The position numbers and the translations under genes are program-made. Positions 53,106 through 62,368 of a stretch of 64,000 nt of DNA are shown here, piece after piece; positions within the stretch are counted from its first letter, which is position 1; every line of letters starts with the position of its first letter. The notes under the pieces are model-generated. The model was not told where the DNA came from. It ran no database searches and worked only from the letters and a program-made list of their open reading frames with translations. The stretch spans positions 186,001 to 250,000 of the forward strand of contig CBDBDH010000001.1 of the NCBI GenBank assembly GCA_965203725.1, given 5' to 3'. The DNA comes from WTFY01 sp965203725 (GTDB lineage Bacteria > Pseudomonadota > Gammaproteobacteria > UBA4575).

Positions 53106-53187
53106 GGGAGATGCACCTTACCTTTTCAAATGGAAAACCGGAAACAGCCTGATTCCATGTAGTCAACCGGTGTCCGTTCCTGCTGCG

Positions 53188-53216
53188 TTGACAAGTTTCC
53201 GGGCGCTTCGTAAAGT
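53188..53216 (+). promoter_or_regulatory. Promoter of tRNA-Leu(CAG)
   Basis: Consensus TTGACA (53188-53193), 17-nt spacer, TAAAGT (53211-53216), then a GC-rich discriminator (GCCCACC) as at stringently controlled stable-RNA promoters. The tRNA begins 42 nt downstream. Confidence 0.75.
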
Positions 53217-53258
53217 GCCCACCTTCCCGCCGGGCCTATTCGGCTCAAGCGGGGCCAT

Positions 53259-53345
53259 GCCGAGGTGGCGAAATTGGTAGACGCGCTAGCTTCAGGTGCT
53301 AGTGGGAGCAATCCCGTGGAGGTTCGAGTCCTCTCCTCGGCACCA
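53259..53345 (+). tRNA. tRNA-Leu (anticodon CAG)
   Basis: An 87-nt class II tRNA. GCCGAGG pairs with CCTCGGC, the loop TTCAGGT gives anticodon CAG, there is a long variable arm and an encoded CCA. It reads CUG, the main Leu codon in this GC-rich genome. The abiE pair begins 110 nt downstream, but I see no repeat of the tRNA end beyond it. Confidence 0.95.
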
Positions 53346-53455
53346 ACTTGACAGGTTATCACAAAACCCCGGAGACACTGTCGAACAAACGATTTTGATG
53401 CATCTTCATTCAACTGAACGAGCTGTGGCATTCTGTAGATGTTCACGTAACCCAA

Positions 53456-54445
53456 TCAGGTCGTAATTCTTCTATATTTCCGGACATTCTTCACCTTCCA
53501 TAGTAACTGTGGATGCTGCAGTATGCGCGCTGCCAACCCGTCGTCTCCAGTCAGAAGCTCTGGGGTGATTTCGCCTTGTTCATTAACTCGCGCAAGAAAT
53601 TCACGCTCACGGTCCTCAAACGGCAATACCAGTCCTACGCGCTCGCGGCATTCGTGAACCAGTTGCTCAATCCATGCACCCGTATCTTCTCCTGTCGGAA
53701 CAACTCCCTGACGTAAGACAGGTACAAGCTGCTGCTGAAGCTCCCTATGGTCACAACGAATGTCTTCTGGTGACACAGTCCGCCAATCCTTCCGGCTGCA
53801 GGCACCATACACGACAAAACCCAATCTCAACTTTTCCTGATCGAGATTATCTTGCCCAAGTAGCGCATGCGCATCAAAAAGGTCGCGACTGGCATGCCTT
53901 CCGAAGAGTGCGCTGAGTTTGCCTGCTGCCAGTTCATGAATATCGAGTACCGGTATGCCTTGTGCCATGAATGTTCCCACAGGATGTGAATCTCGGATCT
54001 GGATCGGCCACAGGGGAACACGCAAGGTGAAGACCACATCAATCTCGAGATTGGCATTGCGCCCGAGTACGTTGGTATAACCCAATCGCCATTTTCCGCC
54101 CGCATGCGCATTCGGTACTCGCCGGATCATAAATCCTTCGCGCCCGCAGATCGCCGTAATCGCCTGCTCGATTTTCTCTCTTTCCGCGAGCATCACTTCA
54201 CGGTCCTCGGACCCCACGTAATTCAGATCGATATCGACGGAGAGCCGCGGCAAATCGAACACGAACAGATTCAGCGCCGTGCCACCTTTCAAGACGATTC
54301 GATCCTTGAGAAATGGATGACCTCGAAACGCGTTGAGCAGTTCGATCAGGCGGATCACCTTGTCCAGGGTTTCCAAGGGAAATCCGGTCGTCGCAGCTTC
54401 GACCTGAAGTTCCTGCAGTGAGAGATTCACCCGGCCTCCTCCCAT
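53456..54445 (-). CDS. abiEii: AbiEii-type nucleotidyltransferase toxin
   Basis: Toxin of a type IV (or bacteriostatic) TA and abortive-infection system; AbiEii/MenT-type enzymes transfer nucleotides to RNA, tRNA in the cases studied. The 329-aa product has the polymerase-beta-like motif KGGTALNLFVFDLPRLSVDI with the DxD (DIDLNY), and a helical C-terminal domain. ATG at 54443-54445 overlaps the antitoxin end by 19 nt. Seems complete. Confidence 0.92.
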   Translation of the reverse strand: MGGGRVNLSLQELQVEAATTGFPLETLDKVIRLIELLNAFRGHPFLKDRIVLKGGTALNLFVFDLPRLSVDIDLNYVGSEDREVMLAEREKIEQAITAICGREGFMIRRVPNAHAGGKWRLGYTNVLGRNANLEIDVVFTLRVPLWPIQIRDSHPVGTFMAQGIPVLDIHELAAGKLSALFGRHASRDLFDAHALLGQDNLDQEKLRLGFVVYGACSRKDWRTVSPEDIRCDHRELQQQLVPVLRQGVVPTGEDTGAWIEQLVHECRERVGLVLPFEDREREFLARVNEQGEITPELLTGDDGLAARILQHPQLLWKVKNVRKYRRITT

Positions 54446-55233
54446 GCGGACCCAAGGACTGCAGGCGGCACGACGAGATTCCAGCCAGACACCAGCTTGC
54501 CGGGTGTTCGGCGACTGCGTTCCAGGTAACAGGGCTGTTTAGGCACGTGCTTTAGCAGTGGTGCCAAGTATGATTCATCCACCATCAGTTCCTCTCGGTG
54601 CTGTTCGAGAAAGAATCCGACCTTGGCCACCGCAGTCGCACTTCGCAATTTCAACGTATAGTCGATCACTTGGTCGAGATCGTAATACTCCACCGACTCG
54701 AGAGAGCGCCAGACCTCCTCCCAGCCACCTCCCAAGTCCGCGCGTACCAGCACATCGACCAGGGTACGTTCGAGACTCGTCACGCGTACCTTGCCGCCGG
54801 CATGTCCCTCGGTCCTGACCCCGAACAGTTCGGCCTGCTGGGCTTGCAGCGCCTTGGGGAACGGGACCGCAGCGAATTCCTGCCCGCGAAACACGAAGGG
54901 CCGCCCGGAATTCCGCGTGAGGTACGTAAACCGGTGATGCACGGAGTAGGCCTTGCCATGGAACTGCAACGCACCGTGATGGGACAGCACGGCATCTGCT
55001 GCGAGATGCCCCGCCAACAGGTAGGGGTCGACCGGATAATCCTCGGCATGGAATCCCCGGGGAACCACGGCGTACAGTCCGCGCCGGAGCCGCAGCAGGT
55101 GCCCTGCCCCGACGTGATAGGCCAGCAGCGCCTCCCGCGTCCTCGTCCGGTGGGAACCGGTGCTTTCCAGGAAGGCTGCAAAGGCTTCGTGGCGAAATAC
55201 TGGATGCTCGTCGAAAAATTCCTGAACTTTCAT
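54427..55233 (-). CDS. abiEi: AbiEi-type antitoxin / repressor
   Basis: 268 aa from ATG 55233, chosen because the conserved region begins KVQEFFDEHPVF. An N-terminal winged helix (about 1-80; REALLAYHVGAGHLLRLRRG) binds the operator, and a C-terminal domain gives antitoxicity (VTSLERTLVDVLVRADLGGG). AbiEi autoregulates by binding inverted repeats upstream; two nested ones are present here. Confidence 0.9.
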   Translation of the reverse strand: MKVQEFFDEHPVFRHEAFAAFLESTGSHRTRTREALLAYHVGAGHLLRLRRGLYAVVPRGFHAEDYPVDPYLLAGHLAADAVLSHHGALQFHGKAYSVHHRFTYLTRNSGRPFVFRGQEFAAVPFPKALQAQQAELFGVRTEGHAGGKVRVTSLERTLVDVLVRADLGGGWEEVWRSLESVEYYDLDQVIDYTLKLRSATAVAKVGFFLEQHREELMVDESYLAPLLKHVPKQPCYLERSRRTPGKLVSGWNLVVPPAVLGSAWEEAG

Positions 55234-55246
55234 GGCTACCCTAAAA

Positions 55247-55305
55247 ATTGACAATAATTGTATATACACCTAAATAATTTAGGTGTTTCAAGAGCTTTTG
55301 TCAAT
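55247..55305. promoter_or_regulatory. abiE operator: nested inverted repeats
   Basis: Outer repeat ATTGACAA (55247-55254) and TTGTCAAT (55298-55305); inner perfect hairpin CACCTAAA-TAA-TTTAGGTG (55267-55285). Both are centred within 2 nt of each other, at about 55276. The AT-rich sequence between them probably also holds the promoter. Confidence 0.7.
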
Positions 55306-55463
55306 TATCCCGGGTACTTTTCCATCCACGCCATCACCCGAATCAACTCCGTGGGTTCAGCAGAATCTGTCCTGGGTGAAAACCCCGAACGCGACTCAGG
55401 CCGTGACACAGAGTGCAAAGGCTGGTTGCGGGATGTCGGTTCCTTGCCGCAGGAAATGCCGGA

Positions 55464-55949
55464 TCAGCGATACTGCTCCTGTGCCCTTCTAACTTCCGCG
55501 AAGACCTCGGTGCTGCCGTCTGGCTTGAGGACAAAAATCTGGTAAGGAGAAAACCGGTTTTCCGATTCCATGCCCGGACTTCCCACCGGCATTCCGGGGA
55601 CGGTAATACCCAGCGCACCCTTCGGCGGGTTTTGGAAAAACTCGTGGATAAATTTGGCCGGTATGTGTCCCTCGAATACATAGCCTTCCTCGGAGATGGC
55701 AGTGTGACAGGACCGGTACGGGCGTGCGATGCCCAAATCATCCTTGAGCTGATCCAGATTAGACGGGTGATGGACCACTGCTTCGAAGCCGTCGTCCTCT
55801 ACATGGTCGACCCACTTCGCACAACAGCCGCACTTCGGGTCCTTGTACACCTCGAGCCGGACCGTATCCGGCGCCTGCTCGGCCTGGCAGGAGGATAAGC
55901 CAAGCCCCAGTGCCAGCACAAACACGAACAAGTATCGCAAATTACTCAT
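55464..55949 (-). CDS. DUF411 metal-binding lipoprotein
   Basis: 161-aa precursor with a signal peptide and an apparent lipobox (LGLSSC, Cys near residue 21). The DUF411 core has CGCCAKWVDHVEDDGFEAVV and the Cys in YRSCHTAI, then VFEGHIPAKFI and GALGITVPGMPVGSPGME. DUF411 proteins bind copper or similar metals through these cysteines and often accompany metal-resistance genes; none is adjacent here. It follows purA and precedes the abiE unit in the order of transcription. Confidence 0.88.
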   Translation of the reverse strand: MSNLRYLFVFVLALGLGLSSCQAEQAPDTVRLEVYKDPKCGCCAKWVDHVEDDGFEAVVHHPSNLDQLKDDLGIARPYRSCHTAISEEGYVFEGHIPAKFIHEFFQNPPKGALGITVPGMPVGSPGMESENRFSPYQIFVLKPDGSTEVFAEVRRAQEQYR

Positions 55950-56000
55950 TGAACGCTCCTTAAAAAATCAAAACCTTTTCGGCGCAACGCATCCCGGGTA

Positions 56001-57290
56001 TCAATATACCGCATTGCAGGTGATGCAGTGGCTGCGCTCCGGGCCCGTCGAGACCAGGTCTATGGGTACGCCGGTCAGGTCCTGGACCCTGTCCAGGTAC
56101 GCCCGGGCCTGGCGAGGCAGCTGGTCCAGCCGGGTCACCCCGGAGGTGGGCTGCGACCAGCCTTCCAGTTCCTCGTAGACCGGCTCGCAGTTTTCAAACG
56201 CACGTCCATCCATGACCAGCGGGTCGTAGGCCTGGCCGTTGCGAGTGTAGCCCGTGCAGACCTTGACCACCTCGAGCCCGTCGAGGACATCGAGCTTGGT
56301 CACGCACAGGCCGCCGACTCCATTGATGCGCACGGCACGGCGCAACGCCACGGCATCCAGCCAGCCGCACCGCCGTGCCCGGCCGGTGGTGGCACCGAAC
56401 TCATTACCGCGCGAGGCGAGACGTTCGCCGACTTCATCGGAAAGCTCCGTCGGAAACGGTCCGCCACCCACACGCGTGGTGTAGGCCTTGACCACGCCCA
56501 GTACATGGTCCAGGTCCCGGGGGCCGGTGCCGCTGCCGGTACATGCCCCGCCGGCCGTCGTATTCGAGGACGTCACGAAGGGGTACGTGCCGTGATCGAT
56601 GTCCAGCAGCGTGCCCTGTGCGCCTTCAAAAAGAATATTGCGCCCGTCGGCGCGCAGTGCCTCGATCCTGGCCGAGACATCCGCCACCAGGGGTTCCAGC
56701 CGCGCTGCGTGGACACGGCAGAAATCGCGCATTTGCCCGAGGTCGATCGTTTCAGACTTGAAATACTCCCTGAGCACGAAGTTGTGGTAATCGACGATCT
56801 GCTCCAGGCGCTGGTCGCAGTACGATGCATCGAACAGGTCCGCCACGCGCAGACCGCGCCTTGAGGCCTTGTCCTCGTAGGCGGGGCCGATGCCGCGCCC
56901 GGTCGTGCCGATCGCGGCCTTGCCGCGCTTTTTTTCCCGGGCGTGGTCCAGCAGGATATGGTACGGCATGATCAGCGGGCAGGCCGGCGAGATCCACAGT
57001 CGCCCGCTCACCTGCACGCCCTTCTGGTCCAGCATGGCAAGCTCCTCCTGCAGGGCATCGGGCGCCAGCACGACGCCGTTGCCGATCAGGCATTCGACCC
57101 CTTCATGCAGGATGCCGGAAGGAACCAGGTGCAAAATGGTCTTGCTGTCTTCCACCACGATCGTGTGGCCCGCATTGTGACCTCCCTGAAACCGTACCAC
57201 CGCATTGGCATGCTCGGTGAGCATGTCCACAATCTTCCCTTTGCCCTCGTCGCCCCACTGGATGCCGAGGATGGCTACACTTCTGCTCAT
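56001..57290 (-). CDS. purA: Adenylosuccinate synthetase PurA
   Basis: Joins IMP and aspartate using GTP, the first committed step to AMP. The 429-aa product has the P-loop GIQWGDEGKGKIVDM, the following GGHNAGHTIVVE, the GTGRGIGPAYEDKASRRGLR segment and the GTP-guanine site near the C-terminus. Near-standard length. It follows hisZ by 7 nt. In relatives rnr lies next; here DUF411, abiE and a tRNA intervene. Confidence 0.98.
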   Translation of the reverse strand: MSRSVAILGIQWGDEGKGKIVDMLTEHANAVVRFQGGHNAGHTIVVEDSKTILHLVPSGILHEGVECLIGNGVVLAPDALQEELAMLDQKGVQVSGRLWISPACPLIMPYHILLDHAREKKRGKAAIGTTGRGIGPAYEDKASRRGLRVADLFDASYCDQRLEQIVDYHNFVLREYFKSETIDLGQMRDFCRVHAARLEPLVADVSARIEALRADGRNILFEGAQGTLLDIDHGTYPFVTSSNTTAGGACTGSGTGPRDLDHVLGVVKAYTTRVGGGPFPTELSDEVGERLASRGNEFGATTGRARRCGWLDAVALRRAVRINGVGGLCVTKLDVLDGLEVVKVCTGYTRNGQAYDPLVMDGRAFENCEPVYEELEGWSQPTSGVTRLDQLPRQARAYLDRVQDLTGVPIDLVSTGPERSHCITCNAVY

Positions 57291-57297
57291 GTCGGAC

Positions 57298-58482
57298 TCA
57301 GTCTATCTCCTTGACACACCACTGGTGGCCTTTTTTTTCCAATACCCGGTTGCAGCGCATCGCCTGCGCGCCGCCCTGCTGCCCCTGCAGGGCGCGGATG
57401 ACCCGTTCGCCCTTTTTTCTCAGCTGCTCGATGGCCGCATGCAGTTCCGGGTCCTCGTCACAGGGCGCGAAGATTCCGTGCCGGGAAGGGTGCGCAAGCG
57501 GGGAGATCTTGGCAAGCGCCTTCAGGTCCAGGCTGAAGCCGGTGGCCGGCCTGGAGTGCCCGAATACCTCACCGATCATGTCGTACCTGCCACCGCGGGC
57601 GATCTGTTCACCCTGCCCGGAAATGTAGGCCGCGAACACCGCACCGTTTTCATAGTGATAGCCGCTCAGGGCGGCAAAATCGAAATGCAGCCGGATTCCG
57701 GCAACCCGCTGCTTGATCCGCCCGGACAGCGCCTCGACGTAGTCGATATGCTCCACCGCGCTGCCGCCGGTTCCCGCAAGAACCTGCCTGGCCTGCCCGA
57801 TGACACTCTCATCCCCGCTGAGGTCGGAAAGGGCCATCAGGGTGTCTCTCTGGGCTTCGGCCAGGGAATACCCGGATAACAGCTGCCCGTACTCCGGCAG
57901 CGCTCTTTGCTGCAGCAGCGCCTGCAGCGTCCTGCGCTGCTCATCGCCCAGCCCGGCCTGCTCCACCAAGCCCTCAAAGACTCCCACGTGACCCAGGTCC
58001 AGACAGATATCCTCGATCCCCACCTGCCGCAGCGCCTCGAGCATCAGGCAGATCACCTCGACGTCACTGTCCACGCCGGCATGGCCGTACAGCTCGGCTC
58101 CGAGCTGCAGGGGGCTGCGCGTCATGTCGCGCCCGCCGGGGCGGGTATGCAGGACCGTTCCCAGGTAGCAAAAGCGTGCCGGTGCATCCTGTCGCAGCCT
58201 GTGGGCATCAATGCGCGCCACCTGCGGGGTCATGTCGGCGCGTATTCCCATCATGCGCCCGGTGAGCTGGTCCGTGACCTTGAACGTCTGCAGGTCCAGA
58301 TCGTCGCTCGGACCCACCAGCAGGGATTCCAGGTATTCGATGAGGGGCGGCATCACGAGCTCATAGCCCCACGAGGAAAACAGATCGAGCAGTGTGCGCC
58401 GGTGGTGCTCGAGCCAGGCGGCCTCCTCCGGCAGGGATTCCTCGATGCCTTCCGGCAACAGCCAGCGGTTACGGTCACTCAT
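57298..58482 (-). CDS. hisZ: ATP phosphoribosyltransferase regulatory subunit HisZ
   Basis: HisRS paralogue that pairs with short HisG for the first step of histidine synthesis. 394 aa, with LLPEGIEESLPEEAAWLEHH, MGIRADMTPQVARID and the class II fold, but it lacks an anticodon domain. Its presence implies the genome has a short-form hisG elsewhere. Order hflC-DUF2065-hisZ-purA is typical in Gammaproteobacteria that are not enterics. Confidence 0.96.
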   Translation of the reverse strand: MSDRNRWLLPEGIEESLPEEAAWLEHHRRTLLDLFSSWGYELVMPPLIEYLESLLVGPSDDLDLQTFKVTDQLTGRMMGIRADMTPQVARIDAHRLRQDAPARFCYLGTVLHTRPGGRDMTRSPLQLGAELYGHAGVDSDVEVICLMLEALRQVGIEDICLDLGHVGVFEGLVEQAGLGDEQRRTLQALLQQRALPEYGQLLSGYSLAEAQRDTLMALSDLSGDESVIGQARQVLAGTGGSAVEHIDYVEALSGRIKQRVAGIRLHFDFAALSGYHYENGAVFAAYISGQGEQIARGGRYDMIGEVFGHSRPATGFSLDLKALAKISPLAHPSRHGIFAPCDEDPELHAAIEQLRKKGERVIRALQGQQGGAQAMRCNRVLEKKGHQWCVKEID

Positions 58483-58488
58483 CGCGTC

Positions 58489-58683
58489 TCATCCACCCGG
58501 CCTGAGAATATACAGGAGAAGGACCCCGGCCGTGATGCTGACCAGTCCCGCGATCCGCAGGGCCTGGCCGGACAGCTGATCCAGCTGGGACAGCGCCTGC
58601 TTGAATTTCTCCGGCGCCAGAAAAGGAAAAATGCCTTCGAGCACGAGCACCAGTGCAACTGCGACCAGTAATTCATTCCACAT
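58489..58683 (-). CDS. yjeT: DUF2065 (YjeT-like) small membrane protein
   Basis: 64 aa with two hydrophobic helices (LLVAVALVLVLEGIFPFL and ALRIAGLVSITAGVLLLYIL) separated by EKFKQALSQLDQLSG. This matches the DUF2065/YjeT family found between hflC and hisZ or purA. Function unknown. The spacing to hisZ is 6 nt. Confidence 0.92.
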   Translation of the reverse strand: MWNELLVAVALVLVLEGIFPFLAPEKFKQALSQLDQLSGQALRIAGLVSITAGVLLLYILRPGG

Positions 58684-58708
58684 GGAAACAGGTAAGCCGG
58701 GAAAACAG

Positions 58709-59572
58709 CTAGTTTTGTTCGGACTTCTTGAAGTAACGGAAAAATTCAGAATCCGGCTGCATGATCAGGAAGTCATTGCTGCCACTGAACGTATTGATGT
58801 ACGCCTTCAGGCTTCGCGTAAACCGGTAAAACTCTTCGTTACGCTGATACGCATCGGCATAAATCTTGGCAGACTGCGCATCGCCATCCCCGCGGATCTG
58901 TTCAGCTTCGTTGTAGGCATTGGCCAGGATGATGGTCCGCTGCTTGTCTGCGGTCGCCTGGATGACCTCGGCCTGCTCCTTCCCGCGGGCGCGAAAATCC
59001 TTGGCCACACGGTCGCGCTCGGCACGCATGCGGTTGAACACCGACTCACTTACATCGTCCGGCAGGTCAATCTTGCTGACGCGCACATCCACCACCTTGA
59101 TGCCGAAATTCTTGGCGTCCTCGTTGGACTGCACCTGGATCACGTCCATGATTTCACTGCGCTCGCCCGATACCACCTCCTGGATCGTGCGCTTGCCGAA
59201 TTCATTCTTGAGGCCATCGACCAGGATCAGCTCCAGGCGCTGATTTGCCCGCAGTTCCTGACCGCCGGTGGCAATGAAGTATTTCTCCACATCCTCGATG
59301 CGCCACTTGGCGTAGAAGTCGACCTTGACGTATTTTTTCTCACTGGTCGGAAATTCGGTGGGCGGCACGTCCAGCGTGAGGATACGCCCGTCATTGAACC
59401 GGATCTTGTGCACGATGGGAATTTTGAAGTGCAGGCCGGGCTTGAGTGTCGCATCCTTGATCTCGCCAAACTGCACCTTGATGGCTTTCTGGCGCTGGTC
59501 CACCTGAAAGGTGAATGCCCAGATCGCGACGATGGTCGCGATCACGATGCCGAGGAGTATCTTGCCGTTCAT
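58709..59572 (-). CDS. hflC: HflC, FtsH regulator subunit
   Basis: SPFH-domain membrane protein; with HflK it forms a large cage around FtsH. 287 aa with an N-terminal transmembrane segment (KILLGIVIATIVAIWAF), the SPFH core (DVRVSKIDLPDDVSESVFNR) and a coiled coil (RGKEQAEVIQATADKQ). The hflK stop lies 1 nt upstream. Confidence 0.97.
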   Translation of the reverse strand: MNGKILLGIVIATIVAIWAFTFQVDQRQKAIKVQFGEIKDATLKPGLHFKIPIVHKIRFNDGRILTLDVPPTEFPTSEKKYVKVDFYAKWRIEDVEKYFIATGGQELRANQRLELILVDGLKNEFGKRTIQEVVSGERSEIMDVIQVQSNEDAKNFGIKVVDVRVSKIDLPDDVSESVFNRMRAERDRVAKDFRARGKEQAEVIQATADKQRTIILANAYNEAEQIRGDGDAQSAKIYADAYQRNEEFYRFTRSLKAYINTFSGSNDFLIMQPDSEFFRYFKKSEQN

Positions 59573-59573
59573 G

Positions 59574-60716
59574 TCAGCGGGTCCCCCGCCCGCGCCCGGA
59601 CCGGTTCAGGCCACTTTGCGGGTTGTTCATGCCGACTTCCGGGGACAGCCGGTCCTGGATGGCAGACGGATTGACCGGCATGGAGCGCTGCTTGATGAGT
59701 TGATCCAGTGGCAGGTAAATCAGGTTGTTACCCCCTTCAACATCCATGAGTAATTTGTTGCTGTTGGCATACACCGATTCCACCGCCTCGAGATACAGCC
59801 GTTCACGCGTGACCTCCGGTGCCTTTTCATACTCGCCCAGCAATTTCAGGAAACGCTTGGCCTCCCCTTCGGAGTTTGCAATGACGCGGTCCCGGTAGGC
59901 ATCGGCTTCCTGCAGCAGTCTGGCGGCCTCACCACGTGCCTGGGGAAGGATGCTGTTCGCATACGCTTCGGCTTCCTTGATGTAGCGGTCATAGTCCTCC
60001 CTGGATTTGATCGCGTCTGAAAATGCCGCCTTGACCGGATCCGGCGGCAGGGATTTCTCCAGGTTCACTTTCTGGATATAAATTCCTGACCCGTACTCGT
60101 CCATGATGCCTTGCAGGAGTTCACGTGTGACACTCGATATCTGCCCCCGTCCCTCAAACAGGACAAAATCAATCGTGCTCTTGCCGACAATCTCACGCAC
60201 TGCACTTTCCATGGCGTCCTTGACGGTCATGTCGGGATCGCGCAAATTGAACAGGTAGTCCTCTGCGTTCTTGATCTTGTACTGCGCTTCCAGCGCCACC
60301 TCGACGATGTTCTCGTCCTGGGTCAGCATCGAGGTCTTGTTGGTGACTTCGCGCACCTCGTCGATGTTGACGATTTCAACCCGCTCGATCGGAAACGGCA
60401 GATGCCAGTTGAGGCCCGCGGTCGTGGTCTGGCTGTACTTGCCAAAGCGCAGTTCAACGCCTCTTTCCGCCTGCTGCACGGTGTAGAACCCGAAGCGGTC
60501 ATACACGCCCCAGATCGCGATGACTGCGATCAGCGCGAGCCAGAGATAGGGTTTTTGGGGCCCTTCCGAGCCGCGCGACCCGCCGGAACCGAATATTCCG
60601 CCGAATTTCTTGCCCAGCTTGCGAAATACCTCGTCCAGGTCAGGCGGTCCCTGATTGCTCGACTTCTGACCCCAGGGGTCGTCGTCTTTGCTGCCTTGCG
60701 GGCTGTTCCAGGGCAT
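59574..60716 (-). CDS. hflK: HflK, FtsH regulator subunit
   Basis: Partner of HflC. 380 aa from ATG 60716 (MPWNSPQGSKDDDPWGQ, as in other HflK). It has a Gly-rich N-terminus (FGGIFGSGGSRG), a transmembrane helix at about 62-82, the SPFH core and a coiled coil with EAEAYANSILPQARGEAAR. An in-frame start at 60728 would add four residues and is not preferred. Confidence 0.97.
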   Translation of the reverse strand: MPWNSPQGSKDDDPWGQKSSNQGPPDLDEVFRKLGKKFGGIFGSGGSRGSEGPQKPYLWLALIAVIAIWGVYDRFGFYTVQQAERGVELRFGKYSQTTTAGLNWHLPFPIERVEIVNIDEVREVTNKTSMLTQDENIVEVALEAQYKIKNAEDYLFNLRDPDMTVKDAMESAVREIVGKSTIDFVLFEGRGQISSVTRELLQGIMDEYGSGIYIQKVNLEKSLPPDPVKAAFSDAIKSREDYDRYIKEAEAYANSILPQARGEAARLLQEADAYRDRVIANSEGEAKRFLKLLGEYEKAPEVTRERLYLEAVESVYANSNKLLMDVEGGNNLIYLPLDQLIKQRSMPVNPSAIQDRLSPEVGMNNPQSGLNRSGRGRGTR

Positions 60717-60750
60717 GGTTTTCTCCAAGAATGATTACTGAGCCAATGCC

Positions 60751-62034
60751 TCAACCTGCAAGCTGCTCGGATTGCACGGCAATCCGGTAGTCTGCAAAAT
60801 GCTTGACTCTTTGTGCAGGCACCTCGGCTTCGATCTGCCAATGCCCTTCGTCATCGACAAATTCCTGCACGACATGGTCTTTGGCGTACAACTCGCTGCG
60901 GATATGGCCTGCGGTGGGCGGTAAACGCAGCCAGATGCACTCGCACTGAATGTCAAAATGCTGCCGCAAGGCGCGTTCCAGCAAATCCAGGCCCTGCCCC
61001 TGCAGCGCGGACACCCACACCTGCTGAATGCGGCCCTGTGGATCCAGTTGGATGTTGGGCAGCATGTTGATCAGATCGATCTTATTGTAAACCATAATCT
61101 GGGGTATATCCAAAGCATCAATTTGCCGGAGCACGGATTCGACCTCCAGGATATTGTGCGTGCGGTTGTCATCCCCGGCATCCACGATATGCAGCAACAG
61201 GTCGGCCTCGCCGGTCTCCTGAAGAGTCGCATGGAACGCCTCGATCAGGTCATGCGGCAGGTCCTGGATGAAGCCGACCGTATCCGCAAGCACGACATGG
61301 CGGCTTTTCGAAAGCGGCAGGCGCCGCAGGGTCGGGTCGAGGGTCGCGAACAGCTTGTCCGCGGAATACACGTCGGCATGGGTGAGCCGGTTGAACAGCG
61401 TGGACTTGCCGGCATTGGTATAGCCGACCAGGGCCACGGTGGGGGTCGTGGTCTTGCGTCGCGCGGCCCGTCCCTGGTTGCGCTGGATGCGTATCTTGTC
61501 CAGGCGTTTGGATATCTGTTTGATGCGCAGCCTCAGCAGGCGCCGGTCGGATTCCAGCTGTTTCTCCCCCGGTCCGCGCAGGCCGATGCCGCCTTTCTGG
61601 CGCTCCAGGTGACTCCACCCCCGGACCAGCCGGGTGGAAAGGTATTTCAGTTGCGCCAGCTCCACCTGCAGCTTGCCCTCATAGGAGCGTGCACGCTGGG
61701 CAAAGATGTCCAGGATCAGCCCGGTGCGGTCCAGCACCCGCCTTTTGCAGATTTTTTCAAGGTTGCGTTCCTGGCTCGCGGACAGTGCATAGTTGAAGAT
61801 GATGATATCCGCACCCAACAGGCAGGCCAGCTGGGCCAGTTCGGCGGCCTTGCCGCTGCCGATCAGAAGCTTCGCATCCGGCCGGTCGCGCTGCACCGTG
61901 ATGACGGTGGCGATTTCCGCATTGACCGAACGGGCGAGTTCCTCGAATTCACTCAGGTCCTGATTGTTGGCTACGCTTCGAAACCGCGTATGCACGAGGA
62001 TGACGCGCTCGCCTGTATCAGGGCGCTCAAACAA
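60751..62034 (-). CDS. hflX: Ribosome-associated GTPase HflX
   Basis: Splits stalled or hibernating ribosomes, especially under heat stress. 427 aa, with an N-terminal HflX domain (FERPDTGERVILVHTRF), a GVLGRTG-like middle helical region and the GTPase domain: P-loop VGYTNAGKSTLFN, DTVGFIQDLPHDL, NKID. TTG start at 62034. It follows hfq by 38 nt, as in E. coli. Confidence 0.97.
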   Translation of the reverse strand: MFERPDTGERVILVHTRFRSVANNQDLSEFEELARSVNAEIATVITVQRDRPDAKLLIGSGKAAELAQLACLLGADIIIFNYALSASQERNLEKICKRRVLDRTGLILDIFAQRARSYEGKLQVELAQLKYLSTRLVRGWSHLERQKGGIGLRGPGEKQLESDRRLLRLRIKQISKRLDKIRIQRNQGRAARRKTTTPTVALVGYTNAGKSTLFNRLTHADVYSADKLFATLDPTLRRLPLSKSRHVVLADTVGFIQDLPHDLIEAFHATLQETGEADLLLHIVDAGDDNRTHNILEVESVLRQIDALDIPQIMVYNKIDLINMLPNIQLDPQGRIQQVWVSALQGQGLDLLERALRQHFDIQCECIWLRLPPTAGHIRSELYAKDHVVQEFVDDEGHWQIEAEVPAQRVKHFADYRIAVQSEQLAG

Positions 62035-62072
62035 GCAATTGCTCCGATCGGATGAGATGCACCGGGGGTCGC

Positions 62073-62309
62073 CTACTCCCGGCGCTCGTCGTTATAGGGA
62101 ATCTTCACCATGCGCGACGGCACGATCGTGGATATGGCATGCTTGTAGACCATCTGGTTCACACTGTTTTTCAACAACACCACAAATTGATCGAAGGAGT
62201 CAACCTGGCCCTGTAGCTTAATTCCGTTTACGAGATAGACTGAAACGGGAACTTTTTCCTTGCGCAGCGCATTCAGAAAAGGCTCCTGCAGGGTTTGGCC
62301 TTTTGACAT
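62073..62309 (-). CDS. hfq: RNA chaperone Hfq
   Basis: Hexameric Sm-like protein that pairs small RNAs with mRNAs. 78 aa from ATG 62309, with KGQTLQEPFLNALRKEKVPV, SVYLVNGIKLQGQVDSFDQF and VYKHAISTIVPSR. The C-terminal tail is short (NDERRE), as in Pseudomonas, unlike the long E. coli tail. It lies between miaA (59-nt gap) and hflX. Confidence 0.98.
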   Translation of the reverse strand: MSKGQTLQEPFLNALRKEKVPVSVYLVNGIKLQGQVDSFDQFVVLLKNSVNQMVYKHAISTIVPSRMVKIPYNDERRE

Positions 62310-62368
62310 CACTGTAGTACCTCTAGTTCATTATCTATTGTTATTACTACCTGCCAGCGAGTTGTACC

